The notes under the pieces are model-generated. The model was not told where the DNA came from. It saw nothing but the letters and a program-made list of their open reading frames with translations, and searched no databases. A program made the position numbers and the translations under genes. Below, in pieces: positions 51,794-60,519 of a stretch of 64,000 nucleotides of DNA. This stretch comes from Paramesorhizobium leguminum. Its GTDB lineage: Bacteria > Pseudomonadota > Alphaproteobacteria > Rhizobiales > Rhizobiaceae. How positions within the stretch are numbered: position 1 is the first letter of the stretch; each line of letters starts with the position of its first letter. The stretch lies in the NCBI RefSeq assembly GCF_003217235.1, contig NZ_QJTF01000011.1, positions 1 through 64,000 of the forward strand. The letters are read 5' to 3'.

Positions 51794-52126
51794 ATGGACA
51801 AGGAATTCGACAACGCGATCGACGAGCTGGATAACGCGCCGCGCCCCAGCCGCCCCGCGAACGCAAGCTCCGGCGCGAACAAACCGAACCTGGATCTCAT
51901 CATGGGAATTCCAGTCGATGTGCAGGTGGTGCTGGGCGGCACGACCATGCCGGTCGCCAATCTGATGAAGCTCGGACGCGGCGCTGTCGTCACGCTCGAC
52001 AAGCAGATCGGCGATCCGGTCGATATCGTCGTCAACGGCCGGGTCATCGCCCGCGGCGAGGTGATCGTGCTGGAAGACGATTCCTCCCGTTTCGGCGTCA
52101 GCCTGACCGAAGTCATCGGCAAGTAA
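51794..52126 (+). CDS. fliN: Flagellar motor switch protein FliN
   Basis: 110 aa. The SpoA domain covers residues about 35-108: [58 protein letters not shown]. It is the standard C-ring subunit, 30 bp after the coiled-coil gene. Confidence 0.96.
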   Translation: MDKEFDNAIDELDNAPRPSRPANASSGANKPNLDLIMGIPVDVQVVLGGTTMPVANLMKLGRGAVVTLDKQIGDPVDIVVNGRVIARGEVIVLEDDSSRFGVSLTEVIGK

Positions 52127-52129
52127 GCG

Positions 52130-53170
52130 ATGTACGAAAAAGAAGCGGAAGAGACGGAAGCGGAAGACGCGCGGACCATCGCGCCATTGTCCGGCCCGCA
52201 AAAGGCGGCGGCTCTCCTGGTTGCCATAGGGCGGCCCGCGGCGGCGCGTCTTCTCAAGCATTTCCAGCAGGACGATCTGCGCCTGCTTGCGACACAGGCC
52301 CGCAAGCTGGACCCGATATCGCCAACTGATTTCGAGGAACTGGTCAAGGAATTCGAAGACGCATTCGCCGATGGCGCGTCGCTTTCGGAAGCAGGCCTGC
52401 GTTTTGAAGGCTTGCTGCGCGAGGCCCTCCCACAGGACGAAGTGGAGGCGCTCTTCGACGAGCGGCCCAGAGCAGCGCTGGTGCAGGAATCGGTATGGGA
52501 TCAGCTTACCCGCCTGCCGGTGGAAACGTTGCAGGCCTACCTCGTCGAACAGCACCCGCAAATCATCGCTTACACGATTTCGAAACTGCCGTCGGACATC
52601 GCCGCCCGCCTCTTCATCGGCCTTCCCTCTCAGCTTCGCAGCGCCGTCGTGCAGCGCACCCTGCATATCCGCGCCGTCACGCCGGCTGTGTCTGAAATGC
52701 TGGAAGATGTCCTGCGGCGCGAAGTAACCGGCAGGACGGACAAGGGCGCCAGCCAAGCCAATCACGGCCAGATCGCCAATATCCTGAACCAGCTCGATAA
52801 ATTCGAAATCGACGAGATGCTGCATAGCCTTTCGGATTTGAATGACGACGATCTTTCACGGATCAAGGCCAAGCTGTTCACCTTCGAGGATATCGGACGG
52901 CTGTCGCAGCGCGCGCGCCTGCTTCTGTTCGATGAGGTGCCGACGGATCAGGTCACCACCGCGCTGCGTGGGGCTGATGCCAGATTGCAGGAATTGGTCC
53001 TGTCTTCCCTCTCCACGCGCGGACGCCGAATGGTCGAGACCGAACTCGCCGCCGGACAAGCCAATATCACGGCGCAGAACATCGCCGACGCCCGCCGCGC
53101 GATTGCCCGCACGGCCATTTCACTGGCGGAACGTGGGCTGATTGAGCTTGAGGCGGAAGGGGTGGTTTGA
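52130..53170 (+). CDS. fliG: Flagellar motor switch protein FliG
   Basis: 346 aa. N-terminal PQKAAALLVAIGRPAAARLL, middle VEQHPQIIAYTISKLPSDIA, C-terminal torque domain LFTFEDIGRLSQRARLLLFD with charged residues. It overlies the MS ring and contacts MotA. It is 3 bp after fliN. Confidence 0.95.
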   Translation: MYEKEAEETEAEDARTIAPLSGPQKAAALLVAIGRPAAARLLKHFQQDDLRLLATQARKLDPISPTDFEELVKEFEDAFADGASLSEAGLRFEGLLREALPQDEVEALFDERPRAALVQESVWDQLTRLPVETLQAYLVEQHPQIIAYTISKLPSDIAARLFIGLPSQLRSAVVQRTLHIRAVTPAVSEMLEDVLRREVTGRTDKGASQANHGQIANILNQLDKFEIDEMLHSLSDLNDDDLSRIKAKLFTFEDIGRLSQRARLLLFDEVPTDQVTTALRGADARLQELVLSSLSTRGRRMVETELAAGQANITAQNIADARRAIARTAISLAERGLIELEAEGVV

Positions 53171-53202
53171 GTGCGACTGGATATGACAATGCTTGTCCGA
53201 GT

Positions 53203-53362
53203 CACCCCCCTCTGTCCTGCCGGACATCTCCCCCTCAAGGGGGGAGATTACGCCTTCATCAACGCTCGGCACCAATCGCAAATGGCGCAGGATGGGGGCC
53301 GTAAGCAATGTCAGCCAATCTCCCTCCTTGAGGGGGAGATGCCCGGCAGGGCAGAGGGGGGT
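53203..53362. repeat. Palindromic repeat, family B, copy 7
   Basis: Full-length copy between fliG and flhB. Arms CACCCCCCTCTGTCCTGCCG and inverted CGGCAGGGCAGAGGGGGGT. Unlike copies 5 and 6 it does not touch a start codon here; flhB starts 45 bp later. Confidence 0.87.
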
Positions 53363-53406
53363 ATTGCGCCAACGATTCTTCAGTTCCAGCGCGACATGCC
53401 ATAACC

Positions 53407-54489
53407 ATGTCCGACGCCCCCGATAAAGAAAGCAAAACGGAAGAGGCCTCCGAGCAGAAGGTTCGCGATGCCGTGGAAAAGGGTAATCTGCCCTTCGCCA
53501 AGGAAGTGCCGATTCTCGCCTCGGTCGTCGCCTTTCTTATCATCGCCGTCTTCATTAGCGCGCCCGGCGCGGCCAAGCTCACTTTCTTTCTGGCGGAACT
53601 CATCGACCGGCCCGAGGATTGGCTGCTTAACTCGAGCGAGGATGCAGGCCAGCTGTTTCAGCTGCTTGCGATCGCGGTCGGCACCGCCCTTCTGCCAATT
53701 CTGGTGATCGTGCCGCTCGCAGGCATCGCGGCCTCCGCTTTCCAGAACGCGCCGCGTTTTGTGGGCGAGCGCATCCGCCCGCAATTCTCGCGCATTTCGC
53801 CTGCCAAGGGCTGGACGCGCATCTTCGGCAAGGCGGGCCAAGTCGAGTTCCTTAAATCCCTGTTCAAGCTCTCCGCCGCAAGCCTCGTCGTCTTTTTCGT
53901 CTTCTTCAACAGCAAGGCGCTGTTCACCGATGCCATTGCCACCGACCCCCGCGCCCTGCCCGAATTCATCCGGTTGAACGTCGTCCATCTCCTCGCCGCC
54001 AATGCCGTCGCCATCACCGTCCTCGCCGGGTTCGATATCGCCTGGTCACGCATCCACTGGCGCGGCGAATTGCGCATGACCAAGCAGGAGGTCAAGGACG
54101 AGCACAAGCAGTCCGAAGGCAACCCGCTGGTGAAATCGCGCCAGCGTTCGCTGGGCCGTGACAGGGCGCGCCGACGCATGATCGCCGCGGTTCCCACCGC
54201 AACCCTCATCGTCGCCAATCCGACACATTTTGCGGTTGCCTTGCGTTACCGGCCGGCGGAGGATTCCGCGCCGGTCGTCGTCGCCAAGGGGCAGGACCTG
54301 ATCGCATTGAAAATCCGCGAAATCGCCGAGGCCAACGGCATCCCCGTCTTCGAGGATGTCCAGCTAGCCCGATCGTTGCATAAGCAGATGCGGGTAGATC
54401 AGATCATAGCCCCGGAATTCTACAAAGCGGTCGCGGAACTCATCCAGTTCATCAATTCCCGCCAAAAACCATATGCGGTGAGCGCATGA
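53407..54489 (+). CDS. flhB: Flagellar export switch protein FlhB
   Basis: 360 aa. Four membrane segments (about residues 35-210) and the cytoplasmic autocleavage motif NPTH at residues 271-274 (VANPTHFAVALRY). Conserved SKTEEASEQKVRDAVEKGNL is the start region. It changes export specificity with FliK. It overlaps the next gene by 4 nt. Confidence 0.96.
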   Translation: MSDAPDKESKTEEASEQKVRDAVEKGNLPFAKEVPILASVVAFLIIAVFISAPGAAKLTFFLAELIDRPEDWLLNSSEDAGQLFQLLAIAVGTALLPILVIVPLAGIAASAFQNAPRFVGERIRPQFSRISPAKGWTRIFGKAGQVEFLKSLFKLSAASLVVFFVFFNSKALFTDAIATDPRALPEFIRLNVVHLLAANAVAITVLAGFDIAWSRIHWRGELRMTKQEVKDEHKQSEGNPLVKSRQRSLGRDRARRRMIAAVPTATLIVANPTHFAVALRYRPAEDSAPVVVAKGQDLIALKIREIAEANGIPVFEDVQLARSLHKQMRVDQIIAPEFYKAVAELIQFINSRQKPYAVSA

Positions 54490-54911
54490 GAAGCACGCAA
54501 TTTTCGCAGACGCGTGAAGCGATCATCGCTGGGCACATGCGTGAAGTCATCCATGACCTTAAGCTTGTCGATGTCGCTGATTACATCGCGTTTATCCGCT
54601 GCGATCTTTTCGCCAATATCGCCGATATCGTCAATTCGGCGACGGAACTGCACTTCTCTCCGCAAATCCTGCAGTTCGGCCATGGCGGAGAATATGAACT
54701 GGACTGGAACCGCCCGCCCCGCATCACCCTCGACATGGAATTCCGCAACGAGGGCGTCTACGCCTATTTCCGGGTCCTGATCAGCGCGGAAGGCGCCGAA
54801 ATCAACCTGAACCACATCGCCTTCGACCAGGCGGATGAAAGCCCGGCGTTGAATACCGCGCGGCTGGCCAAGGCGTTTGAGAGTGCAAGGATTCCGGTGA
54901 AAAGCGGCTAG
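54486..54911 (+). CDS. Conserved flagellar cluster protein after flhB, unknown
   Basis: 141 aa, soluble, no signal or membrane helix. An N-terminal helical part (REVIHDLKLVDVADYIAFIR) is followed by a mixed part with ELDWNRPPRITLDMEFRNEG. It overlaps flhB by 4 nt (ATGA), so it is almost certainly made with FlhB. I know it only as a hypothetical protein in flagellar loci of this order; a cytoplasmic export-gate partner is possible but unproven. Confidence 0.78.
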   Translation: MRSTQFSQTREAIIAGHMREVIHDLKLVDVADYIAFIRCDLFANIADIVNSATELHFSPQILQFGHGGEYELDWNRPPRITLDMEFRNEGVYAYFRVLISAEGAEINLNHIAFDQADESPALNTARLAKAFESARIPVKSG

Positions 54912-54918
54912 AGAATCG

Positions 54919-55464
54919 TTATTTGAAAAATGCCAGAACAGTTTGCCAGTTATTGGCAATGGTGATTATCCCCACCGCAATACCCAACATGCTGGCAATC
55001 CGGGCTGTGGTAGGAAGGCTATCGACGCGCCCACGCAGATGTCCAAAAGCCTCCGCGCTAGGCAGAGTGGCTATACGCCCTTTGATCTCGGCAACATCCG
55101 AAGCACTTGGCAGGGTGGCCACACGGCCCTTGATTTCGGCAACATCCGAACTCAGCAAGCTGAAGGCTTGCTCACTTGCGGTCATGCGGCCCTTTATTTC
55201 GGTAACATCCAAATTCAGCGCGCTGACCTTCGCATCGATTGTGGATACTCGTCCATCCACCCGCACGATATCAAGCTTGACCATGCTTACCGCGTCGATA
55301 AGCCTATCCAGCTTGCCGTCGATCTTATCAAACTTCGTCTCAAGTGCGGCTACGCGAGCTTCCATGCCATCTCCAGAAGGCGGCTCCCCACCTCGTCTCT
55401 TCTGGTAAGTATAGGTGATGCCGGCCGAACTGTCGATTGGTTTGCGATTATCCTTAGCCACCAT
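54919..55464 (-). CDS. Coiled-coil protein with internal repeats and C-terminal membrane anchor
   Basis: 181 aa. The middle (about residues 35-150) is a coiled coil with a recurring unit VAEIKGR(V/I)ATLPSA, present about twice perfectly and several times in weaker form (DIVRVDGRVSTIDAK, DVTEIKGRMTA). A membrane helix lies near 160-178 with FFK at the end. Convergent with the 141 aa gene and upstream of nothing obvious; vjbR lies behind it on the same strand. Function unknown; similar proteins occur widely in this order. Confidence 0.75.
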   Translation of the reverse strand: MVAKDNRKPIDSSAGITYTYQKRRGGEPPSGDGMEARVAALETKFDKIDGKLDRLIDAVSMVKLDIVRVDGRVSTIDAKVSALNLDVTEIKGRMTASEQAFSLLSSDVAEIKGRVATLPSASDVAEIKGRIATLPSAEAFGHLRGRVDSLPTTARIASMLGIAVGIITIANNWQTVLAFFK

Positions 55465-55511
55465 TGCCCCCCGGCTTTCCCCATAATGCCGGGCACTATC
55501 GCACTACTTCC

Positions 55512-56297
55512 TCACGACTGTAAATGCGAAGCATCCGGCATCTCGATAATGCCGAGCGACAGAGCTGTGGCCACCGCCGAAGTGCGGTTGGAGCAGCCGA
55601 GCTTTATCTTGGCGTTTTGCAGATAGGTCACCACCGTCCAGCGGGCGATGTGGAGGATTTCCGCGATTTCACCATCCGTCTTGCCGGCAGCCGCCCAGCG
55701 CAGGCAATCGATCTCGCGCCGGGTAAGAAGGTTCGCAGCTGCCGCCCCGCCTTCCCTGCTACCATAGAGCGAGTTATGAATCTGGCTCGATGCGCCCAGA
55801 AGCTTTGGGCGCAATTTCTCGATGAACTTGTCCTTGTCGGCATCCCCGATATCGAAGGTAAAGAGCGTAGAGCCGGGAAACCCATGCGCGTTTGCCGCCC
55901 CGACCGCGATGAAGAGATTACCCAACCCATGCTTTTGCCCATCCTGAATGAAGGCCTGCACGTCCGGATTGCTCTGGGCATCCTCCTCGAGATTGCGAAG
56001 CTTTCCGGCGGCATCGCTGCGTAGGAGCGGCGAGTCGTCCTGCATCATGGGATCGACGCTGAAGTAATTCTTGGCCGAATAGCGCAATATCCAGCTGGTG
56101 GGATAGGTCATGACGACCGACAGGTCCGACGGATTGCTCTTGACGGTCTCGTCCAGCCTGGTGCGCGAAACATGCGCGATATGCTGGCAGCCAAGATCAT
56201 CGCGAACACGGCAAAATAGTTCCAATGCGCCATTCTTGGAAGAAGAACCAAAAAAGCTCTTCTTGAAATTTGGAAAATGCACAAGATCAAGGCTCAT
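55512..56297 (-). CDS. vjbR: VjbR-like LuxR-family quorum-sensing regulator
   Basis: 261 aa. An N-terminal autoinducer-binding domain (residues about 20-175, with WILRYSAKNYFSVDP holding the family's Trp/Tyr/Asp pattern and HGLGNLFIAVGA) and a C-terminal LuxR helix-turn-helix (LTRREIDCLRWAAAGKTDGE, IAEILHIARWTVVTYLQNAK). The start MSLDLVHFPN and the C-terminal half closely resemble Brucella VjbR, which sits beside flagellar genes and controls ftcR and virulence genes. A 16-bp palindrome lies 83 bp upstream. Confidence 0.92.
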   Translation of the reverse strand: MSLDLVHFPNFKKSFFGSSSKNGALELFCRVRDDLGCQHIAHVSRTRLDETVKSNPSDLSVVMTYPTSWILRYSAKNYFSVDPMMQDDSPLLRSDAAGKLRNLEEDAQSNPDVQAFIQDGQKHGLGNLFIAVGAANAHGFPGSTLFTFDIGDADKDKFIEKLRPKLLGASSQIHNSLYGSREGGAAAANLLTRREIDCLRWAAAGKTDGEIAEILHIARWTVVTYLQNAKIKLGCSNRTSAVATALSLGIIEMPDASHLQS

Positions 56298-56379
56298 TGT
56301 ATATCCTTAGCCGCCAGCCCACAGGAAATGAATGGTCGTCTTCGCAAGCCGTCCATAAACGGCATCACGCCTTTAAGCG

Positions 56380-56395
56380 AGTCGAATATTCGACT
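56380..56395. promoter_or_regulatory. Candidate operator upstream of vjbR
   Basis: AGTCGAATATTCGACT is a perfect 16-bp palindrome, 83-98 bp before the vjbR start. The 263-bp gap to the TetR gene holds no gene I can support. LuxR proteins bind palindromes of 18-20 bp, so autoregulation is possible; other regulators cannot be excluded. Confidence 0.45.
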
Positions 56396-56560
56396 TGGCT
56401 ACAAGACGTGAAACTGGCACAAAAAGGAACTGGTATCCCAAACGGATTCAACAACTTCCGCAAACTTATGCACAAAATAGACGGAATTTGTCACGTGCCT
56501 GACGCCCAGCAACTATTCCTGGTTGCATAGGCTCTAAAATCCTCATTTTGCTTGAGATTT

Positions 56561-57280
56561 TTAATTTTCGCGCCGTCTCGGCGCATAGCCGGCGAAAAAG
56601 AGATCGACCGCTGAGATGACGGTTCTCCGTATCTGTTCGGCATCGGGCTCTTCGGCCATCGCTCCGAACAATCGCTCCCGATAGATGCCGGCCAGAAACA
56701 TGCCGCCCAGTTGATGGCCCGCAAGCTCGGTATCTTCTATGTCGAGGTGTCCGTCGGCGACCTGCTTGTCCAGAAATTTCTTGAGCAGAGCCTTTCCGCG
56801 CTTCGGCCCCTGTTCATAAAAACGCGCGCCGATTTCCGGCATCCGGTCGGCGACGCCAATCACGATCCGCTGGGCGCGAATGACCGGTTCCGATGTAATC
56901 AGCGTACCAAGCGAAATGCCGAACTTGATAAGAGCCTCGCGCCCGGAAAGTCCCTTTTCGATGTCGGCCATGAGATCGGCGAACATCGCCGCGCGATATT
57001 CGTCGCATAGCGCCTCGAACAACTCTTCCTTGCCGGTGAAATAGACATAGATCGTGCCTTTGGAGACCCCCGCCTCGCGCGTTATGTCATTGATGCTGGC
57101 GGCATCGAAGCCCATGCGGAGGAAAACACGGCGCGCGCCATCCAATATCTGGCTGCGCTTGGCCGGATCCTGCCCCGCGCCAAGCCTTGGCTGACGCGAA
57201 AACCCTGCTTCGCCGCGCTCCTCGCATTTGTCCGCGAGGATTTCTCCAGCTTTGCCTTCGCCAGTCATTTTCTTGAACAC
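56561..57280 (-). CDS. TetR-family transcriptional repressor
   Basis: 239 aa. The helix-turn-helix at about residues 40-90 (RSQILDGARRVFLRMGFDAA, NDITREAGVSKGTIYVYFTG) is canonical. The ligand domain has an AcrR-like FxxxxGxLitSEPVIRAQRI. It is divergent from the emrA-like gene across a 134-bp gap that carries two palindromic operators, so it most likely represses the pump. An ATG 12 nt downstream is an alternative start. Confidence 0.9.
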   Translation of the reverse strand: MFKKMTGEGKAGEILADKCEERGEAGFSRQPRLGAGQDPAKRSQILDGARRVFLRMGFDAASINDITREAGVSKGTIYVYFTGKEELFEALCDEYRAAMFADLMADIEKGLSGREALIKFGISLGTLITSEPVIRAQRIVIGVADRMPEIGARFYEQGPKRGKALLKKFLDKQVADGHLDIEDTELAGHQLGGMFLAGIYRERLFGAMAEEPDAEQIRRTVISAVDLFFAGYAPRRREN

Positions 57281-57304
57281 TCTTCAACGCTCGTTACATT
57301 TTTT

Positions 57305-57378
57305 CGAACCAAACGGTTCGATTGCCCTTGATATGGCGCTTGTCCTGATCTAAGTCAACCGTCGAACCGATCGGTTCG
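57305..57378. promoter_or_regulatory. Pair of TetR-type operators in the tetR-emrAB gap
   Basis: CGAACCAAACGGTTCG (57305-57320) and the perfect palindrome CGAACCGATCGGTTCG (57363-57378) share both arms CGAACC/CGGTTCG. They lie next to the starts of the divergent tetR and emrA-like genes. This is the expected layout for a TetR repressor acting on both promoters. Confidence 0.8.
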
Positions 57379-57414
57379 TTCGCCGACGAGATTTTGTAGA
57401 AAGTCATCTTTCCC

Positions 57415-58686
57415 ATGTCTACATCCGTATCCGCTTCCAAGCCCGCTGAAAGCGGCGTCAATGAAACCGGTAAGGTCCGCCCCTTTCCTGTGATGAGGCA
57501 GGATGTAGAAGGCCCCGCTCCGCTTGATCCTCGCGCCGAACAACCGGCGCCGCATTCGCCTGCCGCAAGCCCCAAGATCGGGGCCGGCGATGGCAAGGCT
57601 GCCGAGGGCAGGAAGAAAAAAGGCATCGGCCGGCGGGTCGTGCTCCCGGTTCTGCTTGCCGGCGGCATCGTCGGCGCGGGCTGGTACGGCTATGATTACT
57701 GGACGAACGGCCGCTTTCTGGTGACGACCGATGACGCCTATGTTCAGGGCGACATCGCCGACATTTCGCCGAAGGTAACAGGCTATATCGAAAAGGTGCC
57801 CGTCGCCGCGAACCAGTTCGTCAAGGCGGGCGATGTCATCTTCCAGCTCGATGACGGCGATTACCGCATCGCGCTTGAAGAGGCCGAAGCCAAAATCGCC
57901 ACGCAAGCGCAGACGCTTTCCCGCATCATCGCCCAGATCAAGGCGGCCCAGGCCTCGCTGCAGCAGGCGCAGGCGACGAAACTCGCCACCAGCGCGATTG
58001 CGACCAATGCCAAGGCGACGATGGAGCGGTCCCAGCAATTGCACAACACGCGCTTTGTATCCCAGTCCGATCTGGACAGCGCCACATCCGCCCTCAATCA
58101 GGCGGACGCCAATGTGGCGGGAGCGGACGCGCAGATTGCAGCGGCCGAGGCCAATGTCGGCGTGCTCCAGGCACAATACAAGGAAGCCGAAAGCGGCATG
58201 AAGTCGCTCGAGCTCGCGCGCGACAAGGCGGAACGCGATCTTTCCTTCGCCACCATCCGCGCCCCCTTCGACGGCGCGATCGGCAATCTCTCCGGCAAGC
58301 TTGGCGACCTTGTCAGCGCCGGCCAGAGGATCGCGGCGCTCGTGCCGGTCGATCATCTCTATATCGACGCAAATTTCAAGGAAACGCAGCTAGCCGAAAT
58401 CAAGCCCGGCGAGAAGGTTGAAATCTCCGTCGATGCGCTCGATGGCGAAACCTTCGAAGGCACTGTGGCTTCCGTCGCGCCTGCCTCTGGCGCGGTCTTC
58501 TCGCTGCTGCCGCCGGAAAACGCCACGGGCAATTTCACCAAGGTCGTCCAGCGCGTTCCAGTCCGCATCTCCATCCCACAGGATGCACTTGCCACCGGCA
58601 AGTTCCGCGCAGGGCTCAGCGCCATCGTCAGCATCGATACACGCACGGCGCCGGCGGAAAACACCGTCGCGGCGGTGGTGAAGTAA
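57415..58686 (+). CDS. HlyD-family membrane fusion protein (EmrA type)
   Basis: 423 aa. A cytoplasmic Pro-rich start, one membrane helix (about residues 75-95), the biotinyl-lipoyl-like part (GDIADISPKVTGYIEKVPVA, VKAGDVIFQLDDGDY), a long coiled coil (about 155-270) and a second lipoyl half (IRAPFDGAIGNLSGKLGDLV). It spans the periplasm and joins the MFS pump to an outer membrane channel. It is followed by the pump gene at 58936; a repeat fills the gap. Confidence 0.93.
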   Translation: MSTSVSASKPAESGVNETGKVRPFPVMRQDVEGPAPLDPRAEQPAPHSPAASPKIGAGDGKAAEGRKKKGIGRRVVLPVLLAGGIVGAGWYGYDYWTNGRFLVTTDDAYVQGDIADISPKVTGYIEKVPVAANQFVKAGDVIFQLDDGDYRIALEEAEAKIATQAQTLSRIIAQIKAAQASLQQAQATKLATSAIATNAKATMERSQQLHNTRFVSQSDLDSATSALNQADANVAGADAQIAAAEANVGVLQAQYKEAESGMKSLELARDKAERDLSFATIRAPFDGAIGNLSGKLGDLVSAGQRIAALVPVDHLYIDANFKETQLAEIKPGEKVEISVDALDGETFEGTVASVAPASGAVFSLLPPENATGNFTKVVQRVPVRISIPQDALATGKFRAGLSAIVSIDTRTAPAENTVAAVVK

Positions 58687-58691
58687 GAGCG

Positions 58692-58886
58692 CCCTCCTTC
58701 CCCCATGCGGGGATTGAGGAGCGTTCGGCCGTAGGGCCGAGGAAAAGCCAACGATTTGGCTTTTCCAGCGACGAACCCCGCGGAGCGGGCGGATGGGGGT
58801 GGCGACGTTTGCGCTACGATCTTCAGCAGAGGCGCAAACGTCACCACCCCCACCCGACCCTTCGGGCCACCCTCCCCGCAAGGGGG
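58692..58886. repeat. Palindromic repeat, family C, between emrA- and emrB-like genes
   Basis: Outer arms CCCTCCTTCCCCCATGCGGG and CCCTCCCCGCAAGGGGGAGG, inner arms GGATGGGGGTGGCGACGTTT and AAACGTCACCACCCCCACCC, and a further hairpin AAAAGCCAA/TTGGCTTTT. Longest copy of the family in the window. Confidence 0.8.
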
Positions 58887-58935
58887 AGGGAAAGAATCGC
58901 CGCAACGCTACGCGTTAGCTAAGAAAGTAAAATCC

Positions 58936-60519
58936 ATGGCCGCCACCACAGCCGACATGCCGGCATCGCTGTCTCCCGCCGACGACCGCATCGATCCGAA
59001 AAAGGCCATCGCCTTCCTTGCGATGGTCTTCGGCATGTTCATGGCTATCCTGGATATCCAGATCGTCTCGGCCTCGCTGGCGGAAATTCAGGCGGGGTTG
59101 AGCGCCAGTTCGGATGAGATATCCTGGGTGCAGACCTCGTACCTGATCGCGGAAGTCATCATGATCCCGCTTTCCGGCTTCCTTGGACGCCTGCTCTCGA
59201 CGCGCGTGCTGTTCACCGTCGCGGCAGCTGGTTTCACCCTCGCCAGCATTCTGTGCGCAACCGCCACCAATATCGACCAGATGATCATCTACCGCGCCAT
59301 ACAGGGCTTCATCGGCGGCGGCATGATCCCCAGCGTGTTTGCAGCGGCATTCACGATCTTCCCGCCATCGAAGCGCGCCATCGTCTCGCCGATGATCGGC
59401 CTTGTCGCCACCCTTGCCCCCACCATCGGCCCAACGGTCGGCGGCTATCTGAGCGACGCCTTCTCCTGGCACTGGCTGTTCCTCGTCAATGTCTTTCCCG
59501 GCATACTGGTGAGCCTCGCGGCATGGAACCTCATCGATTTCGACGAGGGCGACAGCTCGCTTTTGAGCAAGTTCGACTGGTGGGGCCTCGCCGGCATGGC
59601 TGCTTTTCTGGGGTCGCTCGAATATGTCCTTGAAGAAGGGCCGCGCAACGACTGGCTTCAGGATGAGGCTATCTTCATTCTCAGCATCGTTCTTGTCATC
59701 GGCGCGGTCGTCTTTTTCTACCGCGCATTCACGGCGGAAGAGCCGATTGCCGATCTGCGCGCTTTCACTAATGTCAACTTCGCCTTCGGCTCGCTGTTCT
59801 CTTTCGTCATGGGCATCGGCCTCTATGGGCTGACCTATCTCTATCCGCTCTATCTCGGCCAGATCCGCGGCTATGACGCGCTGATGATAGGCGAAACGCT
59901 GTTTATCAGCGGCCTTGCCATGTTCATGACCGCGCCGATCGCAGGCTTCCTGTCGAACAAGATGGACCCGCGCCTGATGATGATGCTCGGCTTCCTCGGC
60001 TTCGCTGCCGGCACATGGACCATGACGGGCCTGACCGCGGATTGGGATTTCCATGAACTGCTGCTGCCGCAAATCCTGCGCGGCTGTTCGCTGATGCTCT
60101 GCATGGTGCCGATCAACAATATCGCGCTCGGCACCCTGCCGCCCGCGCGCATGAAAAATGCCTCCGGCCTCTTCAACCTGACGCGAAATCTGGGCGGCGC
60201 CGTCGGTCTTGCCGTCATCAACACAATCCTGACCGATCGCGCCGACATGCACTATGAGCGCTTGGCGGAGCACATCAATTGGGGCAACCGCGCCGCGACG
60301 GATATGCTCGCCAATCTGACGGCAAAATTCAACGCCAGCGGCCTTGATGGCAGCACGGTCGCCCTCTCCCGGCTCGCCGGCATGGCCCGCCAGCAGGCGA
60401 CGCTGATGTCCTTCATCGATGTCTTCTTCCTTCTGACCATGCTGTTCGCCTCGCTGGCACTCCTCGCCATTCTTGTGCGCAAGCCCGGCAAGGCGGCAGG
60501 CGGCGGTGGGGGCCATTAA
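58936..60519 (+). CDS. DHA2-family MFS multidrug exporter (EmrB type)
   Basis: 527 aa, about 14 membrane segments. The DHA2 motifs LAMVFGMFMAILDIQIVSAS (start of helix 1), VQTSYLIAEVIMIPLSGFLG (motif A region) and GLVATLAPTIGPTVGGYLSD (motif C) are clear. With the EmrA-like protein it makes a proton-driven tripartite pump for hydrophobic compounds. The ATG at 58936 starts just outside the repeat; the upstream in-frame part is repeat sequence. Confidence 0.93.
   Translation: MAATTADMPASLSPADDRIDPKKAIAFLAMVFGMFMAILDIQIVSASLAEIQAGLSASSDEISWVQTSYLIAEVIMIPLSGFLGRLLSTRVLFTVAAAGFTLASILCATATNIDQMIIYRAIQGFIGGGMIPSVFAAAFTIFPPSKRAIVSPMIGLVATLAPTIGPTVGGYLSDAFSWHWLFLVNVFPGILVSLAAWNLIDFDEGDSSLLSKFDWWGLAGMAAFLGSLEYVLEEGPRNDWLQDEAIFILSIVLVIGAVVFFYRAFTAEEPIADLRAFTNVNFAFGSLFSFVMGIGLYGLTYLYPLYLGQIRGYDALMIGETLFISGLAMFMTAPIAGFLSNKMDPRLMMMLGFLGFAAGTWTMTGLTADWDFHELLLPQILRGCSLMLCMVPINNIALGTLPPARMKNASGLFNLTRNLGGAVGLAVINTILTDRADMHYERLAEHINWGNRAATDMLANLTAKFNASGLDGSTVALSRLAGMARQQATLMSFIDVFFLLTMLFASLALLAILVRKPGKAAGGGGGH

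Noticed and set aside
50224-52347. Very long open frame on the minus strand opposite fliM-fliG
   Set aside because: It is antisense to motA end, fliM, fliN and fliG, all with clear motifs and tight spacing. Its translation is Arg/Ser-rich low complexity, as expected from GC-rich shadow frames.
56340-56349. CTTCGCAAGC upstream of vjbR as a seventh FtcR-type site
   Set aside because: It lacks two central bases, points the wrong way relative to vjbR and has no -10 at the 8-nt distance.
56270-56530. Possible small gene between vjbR and tetR
   Set aside because: No ribosome binding site, no recognisable pattern, and it covers the candidate vjbR operator and promoter.
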